From the NCBI GenBank assembly GCA_009760855.2, contig WPIO01000035.1, positions 371,501 to 435,500 on the forward strand: a DNA stretch of 64,000 nt. The letters are read 5' to 3'. Source of the DNA: Cristatella mucedo (Eukaryota > Bryozoa > Phylactolaemata > Cristatellidae). Below, in pieces: positions 36,341 through 48,414 of this stretch (position 1 is the first letter of the stretch; each line of letters begins with the position of its first letter). The notes beneath the pieces were generated by a model, which worked only from the letters and a program-made list of their open reading frames with translations, was not told where the DNA came from and made no database searches. The position numbers were made by a program, and so were the translations under genes.

Positions 36341-37499
36341 TTCTATGCACTACCTCAATGTCTGCATTCAAGGAGGCCACGAGTACCTCATCTTGAAATT
36401 CATCTCCCAGTTGAAGAAGTCTAGTTTTCTAGGCCCTATTGCCACTGTCCTACTTCTACGTTGTATAGATCTGCTGCTGCCATGCATAACTAACATAGTA
36501 AATATATCCTTAGCCTCAGTTTATGTCCCTGCACCTTTCAAAAAGGCTGTTGCTAGGCCATTAATTAAAAAGCAATACTAAGCCAAGTGAATTTAAGCAG
36601 CTTCAGCCCAGTCTCCCTTCTACCGTTCTATCAAAGACACTGGAACGAGTTATGGCAGACCAGCTGAGCTCTTATATTGAAACCTCAAACGTAGAAAGTA
36701 AGTTCCAGTCTAGATTTAGAGCTAATCACTCCACTGCTTAGGGTACATGACGACCTTCTCAGGAATGCAGACTTGGGTGAAGTCTCTCGGCTTTTTTTTG
36801 CTTGATATTTCTGCAGCGTTTGATAAAATTGTTCAACAAGTGTTTCTTGAGTGCTCCTCATCTCCTCTGGGCATCACTTGCACTGCATTACAATGGTTAG
36901 GATCATGTCTCGCCTCCCGACACTAAGCGCTACTAGCGTTTCTTGTCAATTGCAGAATTATCTTCCGAAAGTCGAAGCTCTTGCGAACACCGTGCACGGA
37001 AGCCTATACAGCTAAGACATCTGTAAAGTTCACCTGTTTGTGGTTTGACCGTAGCGTGTAAGAAATTACGTGCCCGTGAACATCTAAACTTGTCGCTTCA
37101 GGCTTAGTCTGCCACGCCAGCTGCGGCATTAGAGAAGCCGGCGGCTAGTAGCCAGCATATTAGTTATGATCGTGCGTACCTATTATCGCTTCGCTATCGT
37201 AGTTTAATTGCATTTGTAGATGTTGTTGCTGTTGCTAAGATCCGCGAATTATGCATTACCAAAGAAAAACACCATGGAGCCGACGCGGAGACCGAGAGCT
37301 GAGACACCGCTCGCTTGGTGGCAGCTTTAAGCTGAGTACCCGTTCGTTTGGTGTTTTTAGCATTGTCTCAAACCGTTCAGCACGTTCTTCCTCAAGCGTT
37401 ACTGTGAATCTCTCTAACTTAATGGTCATCAGGACTGCTGCCCGGGTAACCCCCATAACTCCGGCGGCCCAACTTAACGCTTGTCCTTGGAATCCTCGT

Positions 37500-40275
37500 C
37501 CAATGATCACAATAAACCAATAATAATAAGCGACCTTAATTTTAAAATAGGTCTAGATCTGTTCGCCTTGACTGAAACTTGGCTAAAATCGGTAAAGTGC
37601 CCGACAATTAAAGACGCCACCCTAACTGGCTTTTCGTTCTTTCATATCCATAGATCAATCGAAACTAGAGGTGAACTCGCTATTATCACACGCTCGAATT
37701 TCAACTTCAAGCCGTTGGCAGTACCCTCGAAGAAATCTTTCGAGTATATTGTCTTGATTTCCCCCAACAACAAGCTACCGACGGTGGCAGTAGTCTATCA
37801 CCCACAAAGTACCAATTCCTACTTTATTTCAGATTTATTTTATCTCATTTCGATTCTATGTGCAAGAAATCGATCTTTCCTAATTGTGGGTGATTTCATC
37901 ATTCATTCTGATAACTTGTCTGACGTCTTCAGCACCGAATTTCATGCACTGAGTGACTCATTGTCTCGTATGGCTCATGTGCAAGGCCCTACTCACATCA
38001 AGGGTCACATACTCGATCAAATCTTCTCATAGAACTGCACGACATCGTCACCAATTATTACAAAATTCTGCTTATCTGACTGCATGCAGATTTCATTCAG
38101 CCTACAATGAGTGTCCTCCTCATTTAAAACCACACATGAATCGAAAAACCTCAACACCCTTGATATTGATGCTGTTCGTGCAAGAATATCTGCTTTGCCT
38201 CTGATGGTCAATCTCCCTCCCGACCAGTCATAATTGGTAGATTGCTACAACACGACACTAGCTGACATGTTCGATGAGTTTGCACATCTGACTAAGCGCA
38301 CTGTGCACCCTCGCTCGGACGGCCTATGGTTTACTGCAGACATCTAGCTATGTCTGCTTGAAAAAAGGATGCAAAAGATCAGGACTGACTGTCCATTGAG
38401 AGACATACAAGGACTACCGCAGATTGTACCAATCGATCCGAGCAAAGGCCATGTTTAGCTTCTATAAAAACATTGTTGAATCATAGGTGCACAATCAATA
38501 AATGCTGAGGTCGACGATCAACCTCCTCCTTAACCACTACCAGTTTACCTGGTGATCCTTGTGACAATCTAGCTGATCGCGTTTCTAGCTTCTTTGTCAA
38601 TAAGACAGACAAAATTAGGCTACTAATTAAGAAAGAAAAACTAGACCGAGAGAAGTTGAGCAACTTAGGCCCAGTCTCCATTCTATCGTTCCTATCAAAG
38701 ACACTAGAACGAGTCGTGACAGACCAGCTGAACTCAAATATTGAAACTTAAAACCTTTCTAGTAAGTTCCTGTCTGGTTTTAGAGCTAATCAATCCATAG
38801 AGTCAGCATGGCATTAGATGCATAACACAATTTTCAGGAATGCCGATTCAAGTAGAGTCGCTATGCTTGTTTTGCTCTATCATTCGGCAGCATTTGCTAC
38901 TATCGATCCCCAAGTCCTTACGGCGCCTCGCATCTCGCCTGGACACCACTGGTACTGTACCGAAATGTTTCAGGTCCTATCTCAGTGGGAGGCTCCAGAG
39001 TATTTGTGTGAATGGACAAAGATCATCCGATGAACCTCTAAATATGGTTTACCTCAGGGCTCTGTGCTTGGTCCCGTTCTTTTTGCGATTTATAATATCT
39101 CTCTCGCCGACGTGATTGTCAGGTACGATCTCGGCTTTCACTTCTATGTAGATGGCACTCAATTCTACCTTTGCTTTGATTAAGTTCTCTCGGGGCGCTA
39201 TATAAATTAATTATATTTATATTATCTCTCCCAGACCTCCAGCATGTCGAATTATCTTAACTCTCTTGCTACATGTATTGATGACATCCACAAATTAATG
39301 GCAGCAAACTTTCTTAAATGAAATGGTGATAAAACCAGCTTACTAGCTAGGGGCAAACCAAGTGTAATTCAGAAATTGGTTAGGCTAACGCTCAAAATCG
39401 GCTCTGTCAGCATATCTCATATTGAATCTGCACGAAATCTAGGTGTAATGTTCCAAAGTAACCTTTCATTAGACGACCACATCAGCTCGACAGTCAAGTC
39501 TGCCCACTTTCAGTTACATAACATTGCTAAAACTCGGGCTTGTTTAGACAGGGATACCACATTTAAATTGGTCCGTGCATTTGTGACATCCCGTCTTGAC
39601 TTCTGTAAGTCACTGCTGCTGGTCTATCGGCAAGTGCAATCAGGCGATTTCAGCCGGTGCAAAACTCTGCAGTTAGGCTTGTCTGTCGTGAACATCGCAG
39701 TTGCCACATCCCACCACTTCTCGCGACTTGCACTGGCTGCCAGTCAAGCAACGCATCGACTTCAAGGTTTTGTCACTCACTGTTAGGTCCCTTCATTCTT
39801 TGCTCCAGCCTACCAATCAGAACCATTCCCCCAAGGCTAAGCATCGTACTACCTGCTTTTCTGAAACCAATAATTTACCTATAACCCGTACAAGCCTCAG
39901 TTCCCTTAGAGACCGTGCCTTTTGTTCGTATGCTCCCAAAGCCTGGAACTCACTCCCGACTTGCGTCACCACATCTCCTAGCTTGAACACATTTAAAAAG
40001 AAACTAAAAATGCATCTATTTATCATAGCATTTAGTGGGTCCCTGCTATTCGTCCTTTATGTACTTATGCGTGCTGACACTTTGCATGCTGCCACCAACC
40101 GTACTTGCATGCTGACCCAGTGCCTGTCACCCCAAACCGTGATATTCTTGTTGTTCAATGAGCATGCTACCGCTAATCATTCGATCGTGCTTCCTTTGCA
40201 GCAAATGTAAAGTGCCTAGAAAGAGATTGAGATCTCGGAGGGCCCTGTATCAAATCTACTATTACTATTATTATC
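37500..40275 (+). mobile_element. L2a LINE, longest copy (endonuclease to 3' end)
   Basis: The AP-type endonuclease region is open for 180 codons (37,481-38,032): GLDLFALTETWLKSVKCPTI, AIITRSNFNFKPLAV, VAVVYHPQSTNS, SFLIVGDFIIH, HVQGPTHIKGHILDQIFS. Degenerate linker and RT follow (WFTADI, KTLERVVTDQLN-like, YLSGRLQSICVNGQRS), then RNLGVMFQSNLSLDDHI and SYAPKAWNSLPTCVTTSP. The tail near 40,240-40,275 ends in ATT-type repeats. A 45-bp SINE-1 tail sits at 39,183-39,227. Stops make it inactive. Confidence 0.88.
39183..39227 (+). mobile_element. Severely 5'-truncated SINE-1 tail inside L2a
   Basis: AAGTTCTCTCGGGGCGCTATA plus an AT-rich end interrupts the L2a sequence between the CFD and PSQPSS codons. 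Only the LINE-like tail of SINE-1 is present. Confidence 0.7.
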
Positions 40276-41712
40276 TCAGTGGGAGACTTCAGGCTATCAA
40301 TGTGAACAGACAAAGGTCATTCGAAGAACCGCTGAAGTACCGAGGGGGTACCGAGGGGCTCTATGCTTGGTCTATTTGCTTACACAGTTTATACTCTCCT
40401 TCTTGGTGATGTGATCGCCAAACACAATTTAGGCTTTCAATTCTAATAAAATAATTCAACCTGATTTAACAGCTTTTTTTACATAGCAACAGAAGAGCCT
40501 TTATGGCTATCACCACTGCTTGTAGTGGCAATAAAGGATCGCCTACTGCAGGATTTGAACCCACGACTTCAAGACAGAGGTCGTGACAAGCAACCACCTT
40601 ATCTAGCTAGTGTGCCATCACGGCTCAGGCAGATGACACTCAGTACCTTTGTTTTGATCCTTGCCAGCCCTCCACTCCAGCACATTGAATTCTCTACACA
40701 CCCTTGCTGCATGTACTGGTGACATCTGCACGTGGATGGCAGCAGACTTCTTCAAATTAAATGACGATAAAACCAACTTACTGGCTTACTAGTTATGGGC
40801 AAACCAAGTGTGACTCAGGAATCGATAAACTTATTGCTCAAAATTTGCTCTGCCAGCCTATCTTCTTTTGCATCTACACGAAATCTATGCGTCCTGTTCC
40901 AAAGTAACCTTTCACTAGATGATCACATCAGCTCCACTGTCAAGTCTGTTTACTTTCAGCTGCATAGCATTGTTAAAATTTGGGCTTGCTTAGGCAGGGA
41001 TACTGCATCCAAATCGGGCCTTGCATCTGTAACATCCCGTCTTGATTTTTGTAACTAACGGCTTGCTGTCTACCAGTGTGTGCAATCAGGCGCTTACAAT
41101 TAGTGCACAACTCTGCAGCTAGGCTTGTCTGTCGTGAGCGTCGCAGCTGCCACATTACACCACTTCTCGCCGACCTGCACTGGCTACCAGTCAAGCAACG
41201 GATTGACTTCAAGGTTTTGTCGCTCACTTTTAGGTCCCTTCATTCTATGGCTCCAGCCTATCTATCAGAACGACTACCTCACCTGACCATCACAGCACCT
41301 GCTGTTACGACTCAATTCGTTTAGATGTACATCGTACGAACCTCAAATTCTTTGGAGACCGTTCCTTTAGTTCATATGCTCCCAAAGCCTTGAACTCACT
41401 CCCGACTGACGTCACGACATCCCCTGACATGACATTAAAAAGAAGCTTAAAACACACCTTTTTATGACAGCATATAGTGGATCCGAGTGATTCGTTCTTT
41501 GTGTGCTTATTCGTGCTGACACTGTGCCTGCTGCTGCTAACCATATCTACACATTGACCCTGTGCAAGTCACATAAAACATGTTATGCTTGAGGACATCG
41601 CGAATGTTACCGCTAATAATTTGGCCGTGCGTGCTTTTTTACAGCATCTGTTATGTGCCTAGAAAGTGATTCAGTTCTCTGAGTGTGCTAAATAAATATA
41701 TGATTTTTATTA
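40276..41712 (+). mobile_element. L2a LINE copy, 5'-truncated, next to the preceding copy's tail
   Basis: Begins CTCAGTGGGAGACTTCAGGC directly after the ATT repeats of the copy before it, and continues through LLVMGKPSV-like, STRNLCVLFQSNLSLDDHI and LADLHWLPVKQRIDFK to a TTATTATTATTAC end. It is interrupted by a SINE-2 at 40,460-40,626. Confidence 0.88.
40460..40626 (-). mobile_element. SINE-2, well preserved
   Basis: The reverse complement gives the head GCCGTGATGGCACACTAGCT, the B box GTCGTGGGTTCAAATCC, the core GCGATCCTTTATTGCC, GATAGCCATAAAGGCTCTTC and the tail AGCTGTTAAATCAGG. Confidence 0.9.
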
Positions 41713-41721
41713 TTATTACTG

Positions 41722-42276
41722 TTCGAAATAAACAAGTCGTGTTCGAACGATAGTAGCTCCATTTGGCAGTGTCTTAGAATAGAAGTATGGATTGCATCGA
41801 TGGTTTTCTTTTGATTTGGAAAATTTGTAATCTTTTACTTGCACAGCTCCAAGTTTCTAAACGTCAATACGGAGACCATCAGATTCTTTCTGGCCAAGAT
41901 ACAAGGTCACAAGGTGGGTGGTTAATACTAGGGGCACGGCTTGGGCCCCTTTAGGCATATAGTCAGAAACAGATAGATAAGCTTGCTGACAGCAATCACC
42001 AGCTGAGCCCTTCGCATTATCTTCAGTTGTGGAAATCGTAGTATCCTGTAGTGGATTTTCTTCGCATCCACACACTTCTTGTTTCGCGTTGCTTCCATCA
42101 CTGTCTCCTTCAGCCCTTTCTGTGGCTTGCGGTGTACCAGAATCTGATTCGGGTGGAAGTGCATGTGGATGGCTGCATAAATCGATCCATTGCTCCAGCC
42201 ATGAATTTGCTCTCATATCATAGTTTGTTTTGATTTATCGCTTGCGTGCACCGGACTCATTTTTCTTGAACGACAT
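41722..42276 (-). pseudogene. hAT transposase relic, N-terminal segment
   Basis: The minus-strand frame starts MSFKKNESGARKR at 42,276, has a stop at 42,237 and another at 41,859, and is otherwise open for about 184 codons. An acidic, Ser/Thr-rich region is followed by YKFSKSKENHRCNPYFYSKT and LPNGATIVRTRLVYF. This is the family pattern of an SGA.KRK start and a SYY.R.LPNGE...R.WLVYS block placed just before the TTF finger. It stops one or two codons from where the 34,910 segment resumes, so the two are probably one interrupted gene. Confidence 0.78.
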
Positions 42277-42862
42277 TTCAGATCTGCAATGTAGCAACAA
42301 AGAAAACGCATTAATTCACCGAATACCGATTTTTATAAAGACATTTTCAATATTTAGAGAGAATGCCACAGCAGATAATAACTTAGCTATTCAGTGCAAT
42401 TCAGTGCAATAATTTCTATTGAATTTTCTTTACTTTCACATCGCAACTTTCGGATCCTTAAATATCCCGGCCCGCTGCAGCCGCCGGGGTTGCAGGGTTC
42501 ACGCGACTGAGCCTTTTTCCTCTTCTATGGCTTCTTCCTGTGAATGCTTCGGTCGGTATCCGTGTCTGACGGACACTGGCGGCTGGAGCTCGTGGAATCG
42601 CCGTTTCTAGGCTTGACGTAGCCCGGTTGGCATTACACGCAGCCGTCTCAACACAGCATTGCAAAAATAAATCAGGCTTCAATCAGATATCGCGAAGTCT
42701 TGCAGCATTACGAAGTTGCTGAGTCAGGAGCGGACTCGCTCTGATTATTTCTTACGAATGCCAAGCGGGGAGATTGGATTACGTATCCAATAAGTCTACT
42801 CAGGCGATAGCGTGCTCAGAAACCATGCTTCGGTGCAGACAGTCTGAGCCAATAGTAAGTAA
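42277..42862. other. Unassigned interval upstream of the hAT start
   Basis: May contain the hAT promoter and 5' terminal repeat, but no inverted repeat could be paired with the other end. A short direct repeat (CAGTGCAATT twice, near 42,394-42,413) is visible. Confidence 0.35.
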
Positions 42863-42870
42863 ATTAGGGT

Positions 42871-43628
42871 TAAAATTCGGGCTTGTTTAGATAAGGATAC
42901 CACGTCTAAGTTGGTCCATGCATTCGCGACATCTCGTCTCGACTTCTGCAACTCACTGCTTACTGGCCTACAGGCATGTGCGATCAAGCGATTGCAGCTG
43001 GTGCAAAACTCTGCAGCTAGGCTTGTCTGTCGTGAGCGTCGCAGCTGCCACATTACACCACTTCTCGCCGACCTGCACTGGCTACCAGTCAAGCAACAGA
43101 TTGACTTCAAGGTTTTGTCGCTCACTTTTAGGTCCCTTCATTCTATGGCTCCAGCCTATCTGTCAGATATACTACCCCATCAGGCCAAGCATCGTACCAC
43201 CCGCTTTTCGGAATCCAACAGTCTACAAATACCTCATACAAACCTTAAATTCTTTGGAGACCGTGCATTTAGTTCGTATGCTCCCAAAGCCTGGAACTCT
43301 CTCCCGACCTGCGTCAGAACATCCCCTGACTTGACCACATTTAAAAGGAACCTAAAAACACACCTATTTAGGACAGCATTTGGTGGGTCCCTGTGATTCG
43401 TCCTTGATGTGCTTATGCGTGCTGACACTGTGCATGCTGCCACTAACGACATTTGCATGCTGACCCTGTGCATGTCACCCCTAACCATGTTATTCATTTT
43501 GTTTGTTTTTCAAGCATGATTTTACTTACCATTCAATTGCATTTCCCTTTGCAGCAAATGTAAAGCGCCTAGAAAAAGATTACGTTCTCTGAGGGCGCTT
43601 TATCAAGTACATTATTGTTATTATTATT
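42871..43628 (+). mobile_element. L2a LINE, young 5'-truncated copy with target site duplication
   Basis: Open frame 42,872-43,396 covers KIRACLDKDTTSKLVHAFAT through KRNLKTHLFRTAFGGSL without a stop, and the 3' UTR and (ATT)n are intact. ATTAGGGT is present at 42,863-42,870 and at 43,629-43,636, giving an 8-bp target site duplication. It is nearly identical to the matching part of the copy at 3.1-4.5 kb. Confidence 0.95.
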
Positions 43629-43639
43629 ATTAGGGTGAT

Positions 43640-44264
43640 TCATCGACGACTGGGTATTTCTTGCGGAATTAATGCCCTGTCGCTGATCGGCTCCTGTGAC
43701 TCTTGTCTGCAGATGTGGCTGCCGGTACATCCGGCACAGTTTCTCTGTCCTGTTCGCTTGGTTCAACTTTCTCTTTTATCTGTACGATTGCTGTCGTCTT
43801 TCCCGGGCGTTCGGTGAGGCTAACACGGACAATTAATATGAGGCATATTGATGGAAAGCGTATAGAGCGTTAGCCAGTTGTGGCACTCAGAAGTGCACCC
43901 AAATAGAGTTAAGATTTTCCATCTATGCCGTAGAAAATTTGAAACTAGCGTTTTTAAATACTTGTTTCGACGATAAACCTATATTTTTTTATCAACTTAG
44001 CAATGCATGAACCTGGGATCTTGTGATCATTTTATCGATCCTACGATGCCTGTCAGACACAGCGGGAGTTCATTCTTTCAGACTATCCACAAATTAAAAA
44101 ATAAGATCAGCTGATTCAACAACTGTATTTGCGTATCGGCATCTGAGCCTTATCTGATGTTTGCTATAAAGACGCTGAACTGAATGAGAATGCTGAAGTG
44201 AGCTATGCAGTGCCCACCTTACTGCTTCAGGAGAGCCAGAATTCTTGCGGCCAGAACTATTGAT
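43640..44264. other. Unassigned interval
   Basis: Nothing recognisable on either strand. Confidence 0.4.
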
Positions 44265-44265
44265 T

Positions 44266-44343
<78 letters not shown>
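44266..44343. repeat. (GA)39 microsatellite
   Basis: A pure GA dinucleotide run. Confidence 0.97.
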
Positions 44344-44348
<5 letters not shown>

Positions 44349-47063
44349 TAGCCTCCTGCTGCTGCTGCCACCTGTTGGGGCTCGTGGCTCTACGGGGGTA
44401 ACGTTGCTGCCTGGATTTCCTAGGGAGTGACAGCTGCGCTGGCAACCCAAGAGCATGCAGCTGCCGGAAATTCCGGCCGAGCTTGGAACGTAAACACCGT
44501 GTTGCTCCCGTGAACCTGTATCGAGTGAAATCATTCGTCGGCCTGTGGAGAGAGTTGGTAAGAAAAACAGGTATCGGCAGTAAGATAGCGTGGATGGCAA
44601 TGGGGGGGGGGGTTATAGGCCGGCACGGAACCAACGGCTTCTGACAAAATGAGTGACCGTCGATGGATGCACTGCCCTAGCGAAGCACTGTCACCGCTGT
44701 CTTTACGGTATGCCCACTGTCACAGCTGCTTTCCCAGGTGACAGGCAGGCTGAGAGTTCGTGCTACCAACCACGCCGCTGGCCCTAGGTCGATGGAAGTA
44801 CCTGCATGCAGCCGATCATTGCAATTTACTACCTTCAGGTGCACAGGTGCAGCCAGGATTAAGCCGAAGATGGACCTGACCTTGGCATTGACATGGGCCC
44901 CTTTTTCTAGCTTACGTTCAGTTGGTTCACGTTCAGAAAGACGTTGCGACAGCCCGATAGGGTTTTCAGGACTAACCTACCGAGGCCTGAGTGGACTGAT
45001 GATGGCTCGAATGCACTGCAGCATTCGGGTAAGCTTAGTCACGACGAGCATGCTACGGTCGCGATCGGCAACTGTGAATAGACCTGCTCGAATATAGCCC
45101 CGCGGTATGATCTCGGAAAGCTGCAGGCTGCATGGACCCGGCGCAGGCTGCTCGGCGCTTAGCAGACGCCTCATTATTCTCACTCACTACAGATAGTGTT
45201 CTTCCGAGAAACGGCAGGTTCGGCTGTGTGCCACGTGTGTGCCACGTGATCGTCGAGCCTTCGGCAATCTCGCCATTCGGTTGATGCGATGCGATTCACG
45301 CACTCTAGGGGTGGTGGCGGCTGCATTGCTGTCGAGCTTCGGCGCTGTCTGCTTCCAAAGGCTGCTGCTGCACACACCGGGCATTGTCGCGTGCGCGAAT
45401 CTCGGAGATGGGGGCGTGTCCGTCCGAGAGCGTCTTCTCTCGGCTCCTCCTGCGCGAGCGAGAGCAGCAGTCGACGCTTGCTCGTCTGCGTGCACGAAGT
45501 GATTTCTTTGGTAGTGCACGCTGAAGTGCTCATGATGGAAACCAGGCCGATAAAGATTTATTGACCGGCCGGCAGCAAAGTACGCTGCATTGGGTCGAGT
45601 GCGCATTTATGATTACATCAAGTATTGCATTTATACGGATATATGTGATATAATTATAGAGCTACGGCAATAATGTATTTATTATACCGATAGGCATAAT
45701 AGAAGTGATGCTGATATGAGAGTACATGCATTGTTCAGCACGAAATGACAACAACCAAACTGAGGGATGCGTCTCTCAGGTGCCCACTTCCGGCACTCAC
45801 TAAGTACAGCACGTATTATTACATCTTCCCCATATATATAAAGTATAAACGCATATTTTCATCGCTGGCCTAGAAAATCCGCGAACAAGGGGAATCGAGA
45901 CAAAATCACAAACATCGCCAAGTATTGTGAAATCGATGCCAAACATTTTTACCTGCAAGTGGCATTAATATGAGGAAAAAATACATCAAAAAATGCAACA
46001 CGATTTATAGGAAACCGCCACTTCCGTTAGCGTACTGGGCACGAAAAGCTGGTGGAGTGAACTTGTTTGGCTGTGCTCCGTCTGCACACAAATGAAAGCC
46101 TAGATTGACGCGTGGCCAAACTTCCGCGATAGAAAACGTGTAGGACATTAACCCATTCTTTGGAAGCCCTTCCGGAACCCCATCACTGCAGTCTAGCCAA
46201 GACAGACCCACGTGTAACTTGGAATTAAACGAGTGCGCACGCATGCCTTTGAGCTCTGCGAATAGTCGGCTGCCTCGGTGGCAGTGCGGCCTGCTGTCCG
46301 CCTGACCGCTCATGGTTGAACGGGTACCTAAGATAGATATACAGGATACACTTGGCCGGTCCGTAACCAAGTCTCTCACTCGATAGTTGTACGACTTCCA
46401 GTTGCGAGCTCGACGTCATTTTCATTTCTCGTTTGATCCTCTTGCCCAAGCATATCGTCCCCTCTAGTTTTCTTTGGCTTTCGGAAGACAGCGAAAGGCC
46501 TGGCTTAGAACTGGAACACGTGCACGTACAGCAAACATTCGCCCGCCTCGGCGGCTGTGCCGTGCACTGCTTCGTCGTTGCAAATCTTTGCGTTGTAGCC
46601 AACTTGAAGCCTTCGCTGTGCCTGTGCGCGACCAAGTGGACTTTCGCCAGCACGAGCCTCTTGCAAACCCTGGTTAAACGAACAACCCGTGGCCGATGTA
46701 CCTGAATGTTTGGTCAGCAGGGGGTGCTGCCAGCAATTTCCCGCAAGATCACAAGCCTTGAACATTGCCGAACACCAGCTAAAATAAGCGAGTTTTTTGT
46801 TTTACTTTGATCGACGTCATTTGTTCGTCCACACTTCTTCCGAGTTACATCGCAAATCAATTGCTGTCAGTTCACTCACAAGTTGCACATGCAAATTATG
46901 CTGAAGCAGCTCGGTTCTGAAAATGCCGTGGTTGAATTAAGGCCCGAATGAAAACCAGGATCGCTTTCAGTTCGATCTGTCCAGAGACTCGATCAGACTT
47001 CATCGGCGACAATTACTTCACTCAGCGATCGTTTCCCTGAAGCTTAAGTAGGCAGCAACTTGT

Positions 47064-47067
<4 letters not shown>
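44344..47067. other. Unassigned interval with scattered open frames
   Basis: Both strands carry moderately long frames at 44,740-45,180, 45,180-45,600 and 46,000-46,700, but none contains a motif I recognise and no consistent exon chain was found. 45,180-45,500 is CG-rich. Confidence 0.4.

Positions 47068-47110
<43 letters not shown>
47068..47110. repeat. (GA)n microsatellite
   Basis: A pure GA run of about 21 units. Confidence 0.95.
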
Positions 47111-47111
<1 letters not shown>

Positions 47112-47847
47112 AATAGACTACGTATTTTGCAGCATCGGCTACTTCAGCGTTCTTGACTGGCCCGTCACAGTCAATGCGTGCGATCGTTCTCTTCTTATTT
47201 CTCGTGACTTTGCAGACCTTGCATGCTCATTGACAGAGGACTGACAGCTGAGTCCAGGCTGGAACACGTGAACCGAGATGCTTGAACTTTTTGGCTCGTA
47301 CGACGAGTGCAATACAAGAAATCGTTTCGAGGTCTTTCACGAAACGTACTTCCAAATACTCAGCAGGGGGGATAGTCAGCCTAAGGCACTGCTTCGAATG
47401 AGAGTGGCAGCCTCGTTAGTCACTTGCATGGCAACCGAGCTTCGAGCCGAGGCGATTTGGCTCTGAGAGACATGCTATGAAAGCCTGGGGATTTTCCGGG
47501 TGAAGGCGTGGTCCTACTGTCTATAGCCAACAAGGAAGCATGTTCGAGAAGCCTTTGTCTGTCCCTCTTAACTTCCGGGTAGCTCTTGAAACATGCTTCC
47601 GGCACGGGGCTGTGCTCAGTATGGGGCTTAGCAAAGCAACTTGTGACTGGCTGATTTAAAACACCGTCCACAGCTCCACAGGGCCAGCCAGAGGTGGAGC
47701 TGTGGGTGCTGCACCTAGCATTGTTTGCCAGATGCATGCTGGCTGAAGCCGGCTTCTTGCGATTCCGAGTACTTTCAATCAGCAACTAATCCAAGAATCC
47801 AATGAGATTATGGCTTCCGAACTGCTGGGTGTGGCTGCGAGAAGCCG

Positions 47848-47907
47848 GCTTGCTGGAGCTTGCTGGAGCTTGCTGGAGCTTGCTGGAGCTTGCTGGAGCT
47901 TGCTGGT
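47848..47907. repeat. 10-bp tandem repeat, about six units
   Basis: The unit TTGCTGGAGC repeats head to tail without change. Flanking DNA (47,111-48,414) shows nothing else recognisable. Confidence 0.95.
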
Positions 47908-48414
47908 GATGCAGTATCTGGCAGTGCTTCGGGCAGCCTCCGGGTATCAGCCTCACTAAGCCAGCACGTCCATCACGATAGCAATACAGCCCTTCGGCAG
48001 ACCTAGTTGGCCAACTGTTCTTTAGCCGATGCTGAATACTTGCTGTGGACTGACTTCTATAGACAGCAGCCATTGAACTAGTTCTTGGGCTGAGCCAATA
48101 GCTGTCACTTTGGGGACTCAATCGTGCCAATCATTCGAACGAACGAGTTTGGCTTCGCAAGGTTCTCATTGCAAGCGTACGCGAACCTGATTGGTGGATG
48201 GTTCGGAGTACACAGAACAAGTGTGCACCACTGGCACGCCCATTATCCGGTGATACCAGCAGTGAGCCTTTTGGGGGGGGGCGGGCGGCTCTTCTGGAGA
48301 AGCCATAGGTGCACCGAATGGGGGAGATGGACCCTGCCCCCTCCTGGGCTGGCAGCCCTGTTTTGCTTGCCTCTGGCAAGATCGAGATCAGCAGACCCAC
48401 TAGTTGGCTCCATT

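Larger units (their letters stand above)
34909..36960 (+). mobile_element. L2a LINE internal region (linker and N-terminal RT), broken by two insertions
   Basis: LEVDAATAI...LLLNSPSELSPLV is followed after an insertion by YNTTLA-type sequence, RHPDGLWFIADIKLARPTKT and SKIDKIRNS, and after a second insertion by LKFISQLKKSSFLGPIATVL, YVPAPFKKAVARPLIKK and KTLERVMADQLSSYIE. The insertions are an inverted L2a tail (34,988-35,100) and a ~0.7-kb unidentified block (about 35,640-36,340). This copy abuts the hAT finger segment. Confidence 0.8.

Noticed and set aside
42864-42870. Telomere-like TTAGGG beside an L2a copy
   Set aside because: A single unit that forms the target site duplication; no array.
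44740-45183. Minus-strand frames that look coding across a frame change near 44,977
   Set aside because: No motif recognised and no splice arrangement that joins the frames convincingly.
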